Source: an uncultured Flavobacteriaceae bacterium
Lineage (GTDB): Bacteria; Bacteroidota; Bacteroidia; Flavobacteriales; Flavobacteriaceae
Assembly (NCBI GenBank): GCA_913044085.1
Contig: CAJWNW010000006.1
Span: 1 to 28,812 of the forward strand
Direction of reading: 5' to 3'
Length of the DNA stretch: 28,812 nucleotides
The stretch's first letter is position 1. Each line of letters begins with the position of its first letter. This document shows, piece after piece, positions 7,494-15,475 of this stretch. Below the pieces are notes generated by a model that was given only the letters and a program-made list of their open reading frames with translations, did not search any database and was not told where the DNA came from. A program made the translations under genes and the position numbers.

Positions 7494-8733
7494 ATTGGTA
7501 ACGTTCTTGGGTCAAGGCTGCAATTTTACAGATGACTTCAGTCGCACTTAAAATACTTTCTAAAGGAACATATTCGTAGCGCCCATGGAAATTATGACCA
7601 CCCGCGAAAATATTTGGACAGGGTAGCCCCATATAGCTCAATTGTGAGCCATCAGTACCTCCCCGAATGGGCTTGATTAGTGGTTTGATATTTAAAGCTT
7701 TCATGGCCGCTTCTGCAATGTCTACAATGTGCATCATTGGAGTTACTTTTTCTTTCATATTGAAATACTGATCTTTAATCTCTATTTCAAAATGCACTTT
7801 ATCAAAACGCCTATTCAAATCATTTGCTAGGGCCTTGATTGTATCTTTACGGATTTTAAATTTCGTCAAGTCGTGGTCTCTAATAATATAGTTTAAAACT
7901 GTTTTTTCAACCTTTCCTTGAATGTTATGTAAATGAAAAAAACCTTCGTAGCCTTCTGTAGTTTCCGGCGTTTCATCTGCCGGCAAACCTTTCATGAATT
8001 TTTGAGCGTAATACATTGAGTTAATCATTTTACCTTTGGCATAGCCTGGATGAACAATTTTTCCATGAACGGTAATTTTTGCACTCGCCGCATTGAAGTT
8101 TTCGTATTCCAATTCACCAATTTGACTGCCGTCCATGGTGTAAGCCCATTCGGCGCCAAATTTAGCCACGTCAAACTTATGGGCACCACGACCAATTTCT
8201 TCGTCGGGCGTAAACCCAACTTTAATCGGTCCATGTTTGATTTCAGGATGCTTAACCAAATATTCCATCGCGCTAACAATTTCACATACACCTGCTTTAT
8301 CATCCGCCCCTAACAAAGTTGTTCCATCGGTCGTAATAAGAGTTTGTCCCTTGTAAAGCAACAAATCATCAAAATAGTTTGGTGAAAGGACAATGTTTTC
8401 TTCGTCATTTAAAACAATATCTTTGCCATCGTAATTTTCAACAATTTGTGGGTTAACATTGGCCGCTGTAAAATCGGGTGAGGTGTCAAAATGAGATATA
8501 AATCCAATGGCTGGCACATCGTGTTTGACATTTGAAGGTAAGGTAGCCATCACATATGCATTGTCATCGATACGCACTTCTGAGAGTCCAATGGCTTCAA
8601 GTTCTTTGGCGAGTTTATTGGCCAATTTCCACTGTTTTTCCGTACTAGGTGTTGTATCGGAATTTGGGTCACTTTCGGTATCAATTTTTACGTAGCTTAA
8701 AAATCGTTTAAGTATGTGTTGCTTGTCGAGCAT
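7492..8733 (-). CDS. pepT: Peptidase T (aminotripeptidase)
   Basis: 413 residues from the ATG at 8733, close to E. coli PepT (408). A longer TTG start at 8751 falls inside the promoter's -7 box and is rejected. All M20-family metal and catalytic residues are visible: ISHFDTSPD (His81, Asp83), LLGADDKAG (Asp144/145), TPDEEIGRG (Glu178, Glu179), MDGSQIGELEYENFNAA (Asp201) and the C-terminal GGHNFHGRYEYVPLESI. The PepT-specific RGGTDGSQLSYMGLPCPNIFAGG block is intact. It is a cytoplasmic two-zinc enzyme removing the N-terminal residue from tripeptides. No signal peptide. It is divergent from pyrD. Confidence 0.97.
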   Translation of the reverse strand: MLDKQHILKRFLSYVKIDTESDPNSDTTPSTEKQWKLANKLAKELEAIGLSEVRIDDNAYVMATLPSNVKHDVPAIGFISHFDTSPDFTAANVNPQIVENYDGKDIVLNDEENIVLSPNYFDDLLLYKGQTLITTDGTTLLGADDKAGVCEIVSAMEYLVKHPEIKHGPIKVGFTPDEEIGRGAHKFDVAKFGAEWAYTMDGSQIGELEYENFNAASAKITVHGKIVHPGYAKGKMINSMYYAQKFMKGLPADETPETTEGYEGFFHLHNIQGKVEKTVLNYIIRDHDLTKFKIRKDTIKALANDLNRRFDKVHFEIEIKDQYFNMKEKVTPMMHIVDIAEAAMKALNIKPLIKPIRGGTDGSQLSYMGLPCPNIFAGGHNFHGRYEYVPLESILSATEVICKIAALTQERYQ

Positions 8734-8748
8734 TTGAATGTCTTTTTT

Positions 8749-8779
8749 CAAAAATAATCATCCCTTCTCAAAGTGGCAA
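8749..8779 (-). promoter_or_regulatory. pepT promoter
   Basis: On the minus strand TTG (complement of 8777-8779) is followed, after 20 bp, by TATTTTTG (complement of 8749-8756), an exact -33/-7 pair for Bacteroidota. The predicted leader before the ATG at 8733 is only about ten bases. Confidence 0.65.
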
Positions 8780-8796
8780 GTGTTGGAGTTTTTTCT

Positions 8797-8822
8797 TTGT
8801 GTAACAATTTAATGTATTTTTG
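8797..8822 (+). promoter_or_regulatory. pyrD promoter
   Basis: TTG (8797-8799) and an exact -7 box TATTTTTG (8815-8822), separated by 15 bp, slightly short of the usual spacing. The box ends 17 bp before the pyrD ATG. Confidence 0.5.
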
Positions 8823-8839
8823 TAGTCCAATAACGGTCC

Positions 8840-9871
8840 ATGTACAAGCAAATTATTCGTTCCATTCTATTTAAGTTCGATCCAGAAGCCGTGCATTATT
8901 TTACATTCGGAGTTTTAAAATTAATCTTTAAAATTCCTTTCAGCACACGAATTGCTCGCGCTTTTTTTCAAATCAATCACCCAAAACTTGAACGCGAGTT
9001 GTTTGGGCTTAAATTTAACAACCCTGTTGGACTGGCAGCTGGCTTTGATAAAAATGCAGTGCTTTACAATGAATTGGCTAATTTTGGTTTTGGATTCATA
9101 GAAATTGGAACCGTCACTCCAAAAGCGCAAGATGGCAACCCAAAAAAGCGTCTTTTTAGACTAAAATCAGATGCGGGATTGATCAACCGAATGGGATTTA
9201 ACAATGCTGGCCTTAAGGCCTTGATTTCAAATCTAAAACAAAACAAAAATAAGGTCATTATTGGTGGGAATATTGGAAAAAACACCCAGACCTCACCAGC
9301 GCATTATACAGCTGATTATGCGCAGTGCTTTAAAGCCTTACATCCTTATGTGGATTATTTTGTTTTGAATGTGAGTTGTCCCAATGTTGGCAGTCATGCC
9401 AAGCTCACAGATAAAGATTATTTAGAGGAACTCATTTGCGAAATGAAACGTTTGAGTGCTGAATTTGAAGTTCAAAAACCCATACTTTTAAAAATTGCGC
9501 CTGATTTAAATAAGTTGCAATTGGATGAGATTATAAGTTTGATTGCCGAGACAAAAATTGCGGGTGTTATTGCCTGCAATACCTCTGTTTCAAGGGCCGG
9601 TCTTCAAACGCCCAAGGCCATTGTGGAAAGTATCGGCAATGGTGGGTTGAGTGGTCAGCCCATTAAATCCAAATGTACTGAAGTCATTCGTTACCTTTCC
9701 AAAAACAGTAAAAATGCATTTGCTATTATTGGAGTTGGTGGCATCCATTCTGCGGAAGACGCCCTTGAAAAAATACAGGCTGGCGCCGACTTGGTGCAAA
9801 TTTATACTGGTTTCGTTTACGAAGGCCCCAGTCTTGTAAAACGCATCAATAAAGCCCTTATAAATCGATAA
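8840..9871 (+). CDS. pyrD: Dihydroorotate dehydrogenase, class 2-like (quinone)
   Basis: 343 residues. It oxidises dihydroorotate to orotate in pyrimidine synthesis with FMN as cofactor. The N-terminal extension of about 45 residues (LFKFDPEAVHYFTFGVLKLI) is the membrane-associating, quinone-binding segment of class 2 enzymes. FMN and substrate blocks follow: NPVGLAAGFDKNA, EIGTVTPKAQDGNPKKRLFRL, NRMGFNNAG, IIGGNIGKN, KIAPDL, VIACNTSVSRAGL, GGLSGQPI, IIGVGGI and GADLVQIYTGFVYEGP. The base position in the NVSCPN loop is Cys180; E. coli class 2 PyrD has Ser there (NISSPN), while class 1 enzymes have Cys. The next gene begins 12 bp downstream. Confidence 0.95.
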   Translation: MYKQIIRSILFKFDPEAVHYFTFGVLKLIFKIPFSTRIARAFFQINHPKLERELFGLKFNNPVGLAAGFDKNAVLYNELANFGFGFIEIGTVTPKAQDGNPKKRLFRLKSDAGLINRMGFNNAGLKALISNLKQNKNKVIIGGNIGKNTQTSPAHYTADYAQCFKALHPYVDYFVLNVSCPNVGSHAKLTDKDYLEELICEMKRLSAEFEVQKPILLKIAPDLNKLQLDEIISLIAETKIAGVIACNTSVSRAGLQTPKAIVESIGNGGLSGQPIKSKCTEVIRYLSKNSKNAFAIIGVGGIHSAEDALEKIQAGADLVQIYTGFVYEGPSLVKRINKALINR

Positions 9872-9883
9872 TTCAAGCTAATT

Positions 9884-10504
9884 TTGGACTTCCAAATTTT
9901 AATATCTTTTATTTTGGCAACTGCAGTTCTGGCCTTTTCCCCAGGCCCTGACAATCTTTTTGTTTTAATACAAAGCGCTATACATGGAAAAAAAACTGGG
10001 ATGGCAGTAGTTTTGGGTTTAATGACTGGTTGCTTAATTCATACAAGCCTAGTTGCCTTTGGTCTTCCGGCATTCATTCATTCGAATGAAAGTATGTATT
10101 TTATTTTAAAGCTATTTGGTGTAGCTTATATGCTTTTCTTAGCCATTAGAGTTTATAAATCTGATTTGAATTTTAATAAAGATTACAAAAAAGTTCAATC
10201 CGATGGATTTTATGAACTGTTCAAGCAAGGCTTCATAATGAATGTTCTCAATCCCAAAGTTTCTATCTTTTTTTTAGCCTTTTTTCCTGCTTTTTTGTTC
10301 AGCGAAACTATGGCATTATACAAGCAATTCTATGCTCTAGGATTTCTATTCATCTTGACCTCATTTTCAGTCTTTAGTTGCTATGTCTTTCTGTCGAGTT
10401 ATTTCTCGAAACTATTTTTGAAATCTCCGCAAAGACAGTTGCTTTTAAAACGCCTTCAGATTGGGTTTTTTATAGGAATAGCGGTTGTGATATTAAGAGG
10501 CTGA
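9884..10504 (+). CDS. LysE/RhtB-family amino-acid exporter
   Basis: 206 residues with about six hydrophobic helices, an inner-membrane exporter of the LysE superfamily. The N-terminal motif FSPGPDNLFVLIQSA is the family signature, and the central QGFIMNVLNPKVSIFFLAFFPAF block is equally typical. The start is taken as TTG at 9884: the pyrD stop codon TAA is in the same frame four codons upstream, leaving only TTG 9884 or ATT 9881, and the first internal ATG would delete the signature. The spacing to pyrD suggests coupling or co-transcription. The exported amino acid cannot be told. The gene converges on the flavoprotein gene with a 4-bp gap. Confidence 0.87.
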   Translation: MDFQILISFILATAVLAFSPGPDNLFVLIQSAIHGKKTGMAVVLGLMTGCLIHTSLVAFGLPAFIHSNESMYFILKLFGVAYMLFLAIRVYKSDLNFNKDYKKVQSDGFYELFKQGFIMNVLNPKVSIFFLAFFPAFLFSETMALYKQFYALGFLFILTSFSVFSCYVFLSSYFSKLFLKSPQRQLLLKRLQIGFFIGIAVVILRG

Positions 10505-10508
10505 TCGT

Positions 10509-11483
10509 TTAATATTTTTCCAACAAGGCCTGTTGCGCTTCAACAGCCGCTTTAAACTCTTTTTTCATTAAATCTATCAAGTCTTTAACAGAAGGATTGT
10601 CAGAGATGTTTGTTACACCTTGTCCAGCAGACCAAATGGTGCTCCAGGCTTTGGCTTCTTTTTCCATGGCTGAGAGTTCATTGCCAAAATCTATTTTTTT
10701 AGGCCTTGACAGCATTTCTTCAGTAATGCCCATGGCTTCTAAACTCGGACGAAGAAAGTTGGCAGAAACTCCAGAAATAGCGGCAGTGTATACAATATCA
10801 TTCGCACCAGAATCGATGATCATATTTCTGTAATCTTCGGGTGCTTTACTCTCTTTTGTGTTGATAAAGCGAGTACCCATATAGGCGAGATCTGCTCCCA
10901 TTTGAAGTGCAGAGGCCACATCACGACCATTACTGATACATCCTGACAATAGTATTGTTTTTTTGAAAAACTTTTTAATTTCAGCGACAAACGGCATAGG
11001 ATTGAGTGTTCCTGCGTGACCCCCTGCGCCAGCACAGACTAAAATAAGACCATCTACACCGGCCTCAGCTGCTTTTTCTGCATGTCTTTTTTTAATGACA
11101 TCGTGAAACACCACACCACCGTAACTATGAACGGCCCCAACAAGTTGCGGTACAGCTCCTAAAGAAGTAATGATTAGTGGCACTTGGTGTTTGATGCAAA
11201 TTGCCAAATCGGCCTGTACTCTAGGATTTGTTTGGTGTACAATCAAATTGACGCCAAAAGGCGCTGCTTTTTTCCCCGTTTCACTTTCAAATTCTTTTAG
11301 CGCAGTTTTGATTTCAACAACCCATTGTTCAAAGCCTTCAGTAGTTCTTTGGTTGAGCGCGGGGAAAGTACCGACAATACCATTTTTACAACATTCGATA
11401 ACCAATTTGGGTCCTGATATTAAAAACATTGGCGCTGCAATAACAGGCAACGAAAGCGATTCAAAAAAATTGGGATTTGACAT
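10509..11483 (-). CDS. NAD(P)H-dependent flavin oxidoreductase / nitronate monooxygenase family
   Basis: 324 residues with a TIM-barrel FMN enzyme pattern of the 2-nitropropane dioxygenase family: LPVIAAPMFLISGPKLV at the N-terminus, NQRTTEGFEQW, FGVNLIVHQTNPR, then LILVCAGAGGHAG with His156 in the position of the family's catalytic or substrate-contacting His, then the phosphate-binding LSGCISNGRDVASALQMGADLAYMGTRFINTKES. Nitronate monooxygenases oxidise alkyl nitronates, but many relatives have other or unknown substrates, so the family name is safer than the reaction. No signal peptide. It is divergent from ppc across a 191-bp gap. Confidence 0.88.
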   Translation of the reverse strand: MSNPNFFESLSLPVIAAPMFLISGPKLVIECCKNGIVGTFPALNQRTTEGFEQWVVEIKTALKEFESETGKKAAPFGVNLIVHQTNPRVQADLAICIKHQVPLIITSLGAVPQLVGAVHSYGGVVFHDVIKKRHAEKAAEAGVDGLILVCAGAGGHAGTLNPMPFVAEIKKFFKKTILLSGCISNGRDVASALQMGADLAYMGTRFINTKESKAPEDYRNMIIDSGANDIVYTAAISGVSANFLRPSLEAMGITEEMLSRPKKIDFGNELSAMEKEAKAWSTIWSAGQGVTNISDNPSVKDLIDLMKKEFKAAVEAQQALLEKY

Positions 11484-11645
11484 TTTTTATGAATTATTTG
11501 AAATAGGTTTAAATATAATAATTTTTATTTACCATTGAATTCTTAGCAAAAAAATAAATTCCTTAAAATATTATCATATTATGGTCATAATTCTGAGAAA
11601 TTAACAAATCACACCGTAGATTATCAATAAAGAAGAGAGCTTTCT

Positions 11646-11653
11646 TATATTTG
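11646..11653 (+). promoter_or_regulatory. -7 box of ppc
   Basis: TATATTTG is an exact TAnnTTTG match, ending 21 bp before the ppc ATG. No -33 TTG occurs at the usual distance. A Shine-Dalgarno-like AAAAGGAG (11665-11672) follows, unusually purine-rich for this group but only two bases from the ATG. A small dyad, ATTATG-GT-CATAAT (11578-11591), lies about 55 bp upstream of the box. Confidence 0.5.
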
Positions 11654-11674
11654 CGATGCAATAGAAAAGGAGAT

Positions 11675-14254
11675 ATGGCTGTAAAACCAAAGTTAGAGCG
11701 TTTTAAGCAGAATGTACTGTCGAAGTTTAAAATCTACAACAGTATCTTCATGACATTGCCTTTTGACCAAATTACCAAAACAGGGGTCTTACTGCCGTTG
11801 TTTCGTGAAACTTGTGAAAAAGGCTATGCGGCTGGAGAAAATCCCACTACTATTGTTGAAACTTTTTTTCAAAAGTACCAAGCCCGACGTACAAAGAAAA
11901 GTCAGATTAAGCTTTTGTTTAGGTTTATTCAATACATTGAACGCCAGGTTGTACTTTTTGATGCCATTGAAGATGCTGCCTTTCCTGTTATTAACAATAT
12001 GGATGGTATTGGAACATTGCGAAGTTTAAAAGAAAAGGCTTTTTCTGAAAATAAAATTGAAGCACTAAAAGCCTATCTAAATGAATTTAAAGTCCGAATT
12101 GTACTAACAGCCCATCCCACTCAGTTTTACCCCGGTTCAGTTTTAGGGATCATTACCGATTTGACGGAAGCCGTTAGAGACAGTGACATGGATCGCATCA
12201 ACAACCTGTTAGCGCAACTAGGTAAAACCCCATTTTTTAAACATGTTAAACCAACGCCTTATGATGAGGCTGTAAATCTTATCTGGTATTTAGAGCACGT
12301 TTTCTATGATTCTTTCGGCTCTATTTTTGATTATATTCAACAAAACGTTTATGACAACAAGGGCTTAAAAAATGAAATCATTAATATTGGATTTTGGCCA
12401 GGTGGCGACAGAGACGGAAACCCATTTGTGCTTCCAGAAACCACCCTTAAAGTCGCTTCTTTACTTAAAAAGACACTGCTCAAGAAGTACGTATTAGATT
12501 TAAAAAAATTAAAACGTAAGTTAACTTTCAGAGGCGTTGAAGACCGATTGGGAGCCCTCATCCAAACAATCAGTCGCAGTTTGTCAAATCCGGATCTCTT
12601 TGATTTTGACTTTTTTGTTGATGAATTAAAAGAAATAAAGAAAAAAGTAGCCAAGGAGCATCACGCCCTATACATAAACGACATCTCAAGCTTGATCAAC
12701 AAAACCCAGCTTTTTGGTTCTCATTTTGCAACTTTAGATGTACGTCAGGACAGCCGCATCCACCATACTGTTTTTTCTGGAGTTGTACAGCGATGTATAG
12801 AGCAGTCTAACGGTATTTTCCCAGACAATTATAACGAACTAGATGAAGCGGAACAAATTGAAGTTATTTCAAATTTAGATGACACGCTGGATATTTCAAT
12901 TTTTGATGATCAATTGGTTTACAATACCTTAAAAACAATTCAAGTTGTAAAAACCATTCAATCCAAAAACGGCCCTCTGGGGGCCAATCGCTATATAATT
13001 AGTAACAATCAGACCGCACTTAACGTCATGCAGCTTTATGCGATGTTGAAATTAGTTGCTTTCAATGACAAGCTTACAATTGATATTGTCCCATTGTTTG
13101 AAACGGTGACCGATTTAGAAAACGCGCCCAAAGTAATGGAGCAACTCTACACTAATAAAGCTTATAAGTCACACTTAAAATCAAGAATAAATAAGCAAAC
13201 CATCATGCTAGGATTTTCAGACGGTACTAAGGATGGTGGTTATTTCATGGCCAATTGGGCCATATTTAAAGCTAAAGAAGCTTTGACAACCATATCCAAA
13301 CAATACAATATTGATATTGTGTTTTTTGATGGCCGAGGCGGACCTCCAGCACGTGGGGGTGGAAAAACCCATCAGTTCTACGCCTCGCTAGGCCCTACTA
13401 TTGAAGATAGGGAGGTTCAGCTCACTATTCAAGGCCAAACTATTAGTTCCAATTTTGGAACCCCAGAATCATCAAAATACAATTTGGAGCAACTGATTAG
13501 TTCTGGACTGAGCAATAAATTGCAATCTGAAGACAATAAAGGCTTTTTAGATTCAGATCGTGAAACCATGAATACTTTGGCAACACTGAGCTACCAAGCT
13601 TACCAAGATTTTAAGCGCCACCCAAAATTTATTCCCTATTTGGAACGCATTAGCACCCTTAAGTACTATGGGAAAGCCAATATTGGAAGCCGACCTTCCA
13701 AGCGTTCTAAATCTGACGCATTGATTTTTTCGGATTTAAGAGCCATTCCATTTGTTGGCTCGTGGAGTCAGCTCAAGCAAAATGTGCCTGGTTTTTTTGG
13801 GGTTGGTAAGGCCATACAGGCCTTTGATTCTCGAGGCGAGCTCGACAAAGTAATCGCGCTCTATAACAATTCAAGTTTTTTCAAGACATTATTAGAAAAT
13901 AGCATGATGTCACTCAGTAAATCATTTTTCCCTTTGACCCAATACATGGCCGAGGATGAAGAGTTTGGTGCATTTTGGACCATTATATATGAGGAATTCA
14001 AACTAACTCATGCATTGCTTTTAAAAATCACTGGTTACAAAACATTGATGGAAAATGAACCTAGCGGAAAAGCCTCTATTGAAGTGCGAGAATCCATTGT
14101 ATTGCCTTTGCTCACTATTCAGCAATATGCGCTCAGAAAACTACAAGCCTTTCAAAAACAAAAAAGCCCAGATAAAGAACAAATCGAGGTGTTTGAAAAG
14201 ATTGTGACACGCACCCTATACGGGATTATCAACGCCAGTCGCAATTCTGCCTAG
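11675..14254 (+). CDS. ppc: Phosphoenolpyruvate carboxylase
   Basis: 859 residues from ATG 11675; the longer frame to TTG 11651 begins within the -7 box and is rejected. The enzyme carboxylates phosphoenolpyruvate to oxaloacetate, replenishing the TCA cycle. Family landmarks are in order: VLTAHPTQ with catalytic His147, GFWPGGDRDGNPFV, LDVRQDSRIH, LGFSDGTKDGGY (Lys519), FDGRGGPPARGGG (from residue 551) and a C-terminal Arg-Asn pair. Several differ from the E. coli and plant forms: TAHPTQ instead of TAHPTE, GGPPARGGG instead of GGSIGRGGG, and a C-terminus RNSA instead of [RQ]NTG. The length is slightly below the usual 880-970. The protein is cytoplasmic and monocistronic, and is followed by a strong terminator. 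Confidence 0.95.
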   Translation: MAVKPKLERFKQNVLSKFKIYNSIFMTLPFDQITKTGVLLPLFRETCEKGYAAGENPTTIVETFFQKYQARRTKKSQIKLLFRFIQYIERQVVLFDAIEDAAFPVINNMDGIGTLRSLKEKAFSENKIEALKAYLNEFKVRIVLTAHPTQFYPGSVLGIITDLTEAVRDSDMDRINNLLAQLGKTPFFKHVKPTPYDEAVNLIWYLEHVFYDSFGSIFDYIQQNVYDNKGLKNEIINIGFWPGGDRDGNPFVLPETTLKVASLLKKTLLKKYVLDLKKLKRKLTFRGVEDRLGALIQTISRSLSNPDLFDFDFFVDELKEIKKKVAKEHHALYINDISSLINKTQLFGSHFATLDVRQDSRIHHTVFSGVVQRCIEQSNGIFPDNYNELDEAEQIEVISNLDDTLDISIFDDQLVYNTLKTIQVVKTIQSKNGPLGANRYIISNNQTALNVMQLYAMLKLVAFNDKLTIDIVPLFETVTDLENAPKVMEQLYTNKAYKSHLKSRINKQTIMLGFSDGTKDGGYFMANWAIFKAKEALTTISKQYNIDIVFFDGRGGPPARGGGKTHQFYASLGPTIEDREVQLTIQGQTISSNFGTPESSKYNLEQLISSGLSNKLQSEDNKGFLDSDRETMNTLATLSYQAYQDFKRHPKFIPYLERISTLKYYGKANIGSRPSKRSKSDALIFSDLRAIPFVGSWSQLKQNVPGFFGVGKAIQAFDSRGELDKVIALYNNSSFFKTLLENSMMSLSKSFFPLTQYMAEDEEFGAFWTIIYEEFKLTHALLLKITGYKTLMENEPSGKASIEVRESIVLPLLTIQQYALRKLQAFQKQKSPDKEQIEVFEKIVTRTLYGIINASRNSA

Positions 14255-14270
14255 TTTTTTAACAGTAAAA

Positions 14271-14307
14271 AAAAAGCTCAAAAGACATGACATCTTTTGA
14301 GCTTTTT
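14271..14307. terminator. Bidirectional intrinsic terminator, ppc / porin
   Basis: A perfect 15-bp stem pairs AAAAAGCTCAAAAGA (14271-14285) with TCTTTTGAGCTTTTT (14293-14307) around a 7-base loop. A- and T-runs on either side allow termination of both ppc (stop 17 bp upstream) and the opposite-strand porin gene (stop 31 bp away). Confidence 0.92.
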
Positions 14308-14337
14308 CTAATCACAAACAAAATATTATTAATGTTT

Positions 14338-15330
14338 TTAGAACGAATAAACAGCTGCAAATGTTAAAGTTGACATACTATCTTCGTTAGTCCCTTCAAT
14401 GGTAGCATCATCTGAATCATCCATTCTAGCCTCAACTATGAAATTTAGGTTACTGTCTAATTTGTAATTACCAGTCAGGGTAAAAGCCGTTACAGATGAG
14501 TCATCTCCGCCATCAGATCCATCAGTCAGTGTAAAAAATTCTGGACGTAGACCTAGAGCAAATGAATCCGAAAAACTGTTTTGCAAGTACAATGCAAATC
14601 CTTGATAACCCTCCTCAAGTTCATCTGAGTAAACATATGCAGCATTGACGCCAACGTAGAATGAATCCGTTAAGTCAAAACCACCCGTGTAATCAATAAA
14701 TAAACTGTCATTGACCCCAGGCTGTACCCCACCATAAATAAAGTTCAAATATTGTCCTTTATATCCAATTTGAGCTCCAAACTGAGTTTCTCCGCCTGGA
14801 CTGGGCACGTCGCTTGTAATTGCATGCCCATTGGTAACCGAAAGCATCAAAGATAAATCTTCGGAAGCTGTATAATCCAGCTTTAGACCTGTGTGCGAGA
14901 ATGGCCCTGCATTAAACAAGTAAGATACAGAATAGTTAAAGTTTGTTGCAGGAGAGATAACTTCATATCCTAAGAATGTATTGAATTGCCCCGCAGTAAC
15001 TGTAGCAGACTCACTGAGGTTGTAATAAGCATATAATTGATTAATAGCACCTGCCATGTTGGCGTCATTTGCTCTCGGTCCAAAAGCTAAGTCTGCAACA
15101 ACACCTGATTTAGTTCCATCGTAGGAGAAAATAGTATTTGCCATCCCTAAACCGAATCCATTGGCATTTTCTGGATTTGCTATTAATAAACCAGGAGTGC
15201 CAGGTCCATCTTCACTATTTAACGTTCCATAGACATCTACAGTTCCAGCAATTGAAAGTGCAGGTGCATCATCCTGTGCAACCGTAATGGCTGTGAAGAA
15301 AACTAATGATATTGTAAAAATCTTTTTCAT
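14338..15330 (-). CDS. Outer-membrane beta-barrel porin (OmpL/BBP2-like)
   Basis: 330 residues. A clear signal peptide (MKKIFTISLVFFTAITVA, cut before Gln19) is followed by alternating hydrophobic and polar strands with many Gly, Tyr, Asn and Ser, and the chain ends in Phe (AAVYSF), as expected for an outer-membrane barrel. Segments such as NQLYAYYNLSESATVTAGQFNTFLGYEVISP and SVSYLFNAGPFSHTGLKLDYTASEDLSLMLSVTNGH resemble putative porins of the beta-barrel porin-2 type; the last strands carry acidic loops (DGSDGGDDSS). It is probably a channel for small solutes; the substrate is unknown. Its promoter region contains the two matched dyads described separately, so its expression is likely switched by a DNA-binding regulator. 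It is divergent from gltB. Confidence 0.87.
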   Translation of the reverse strand: MKKIFTISLVFFTAITVAQDDAPALSIAGTVDVYGTLNSEDGPGTPGLLIANPENANGFGLGMANTIFSYDGTKSGVVADLAFGPRANDANMAGAINQLYAYYNLSESATVTAGQFNTFLGYEVISPATNFNYSVSYLFNAGPFSHTGLKLDYTASEDLSLMLSVTNGHAITSDVPSPGGETQFGAQIGYKGQYLNFIYGGVQPGVNDSLFIDYTGGFDLTDSFYVGVNAAYVYSDELEEGYQGFALYLQNSFSDSFALGLRPEFFTLTDGSDGGDDSSVTAFTLTGNYKLDSNLNFIVEARMDDSDDATIEGTNEDSMSTLTFAAVYSF

Positions 15331-15366
15331 AATTTAATTTTTTTGTTATTTGTTTAATTACAGCAC

Positions 15367-15374
15367 CAAAAATA
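15367..15374 (-). promoter_or_regulatory. -7 box of the porin gene
   Basis: The complement reads TATTTTTG, an exact Bacteroidota -7 match, 36 bp before the start codon at 15330. There is no TTG at the 17-23 bp spacing; the proximal half-site of dyad 1 begins 17 bp upstream, exactly in the -33 position. Confidence 0.55.
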
Positions 15375-15379
15375 TATTA

Positions 15380-15421
15380 ATTACAATTATAACCCTAAAA
15401 TAAATAGGGTACAATTGTAAT
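15380..15421. promoter_or_regulatory. Dyad 1: ACCCTA-N7-TAGGGT with extended arms
   Basis: The core is ACCCTA (15392-15397), seven bases, TAGGGT (15405-15410). Outside the core, after a short mismatch of 2-3 bases, ATTACAATT (15380-15388) pairs with AATTGTAAT (15413-15421). It lies upstream of the porin -7 box, centred about 40 bp before the predicted transcription start. Confidence 0.6.
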
Positions 15422-15434
15422 TTTTATTATATTA

Positions 15435-15475
15435 ATAATATTTAACCCTAAAAATTATAGGGTATAAAATATTAT
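15435..15475. promoter_or_regulatory. Dyad 2: ACCCTA-N7-TAGGGT with extended arms
   Basis: The core is ACCCTA (15445-15450), seven bases, TAGGGT (15458-15463), matching dyad 1 at 18 of 21 positions across core and flanks. The outer arms, ATAATATTT (15435-15443) and AAATATTAT (15467-15475), also pair but differ in sequence from those of dyad 1. The two centres are 53 bp apart. Confidence 0.6.

Noticed and set aside
8025..8313. Opposite-frame open reading frames of about 90 codons inside pepT
   Set aside because: They lie wholly within a well-supported gene, show no family resemblance and have no promoter or start context.
11578..11591. Dyad ATTATG-GT-CATAAT upstream of ppc as an operator
   Set aside because: Only 6 bp per arm in AT-rich DNA; expected by chance. 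Mentioned with the ppc promoter but not claimed as a site.
15389..15465. CCCTAA/TTAGGG units read as telomere-like repeats
   Set aside because: There are only four half-sites arranged as inverted pairs, not a tandem array; a regulator site is the better explanation.
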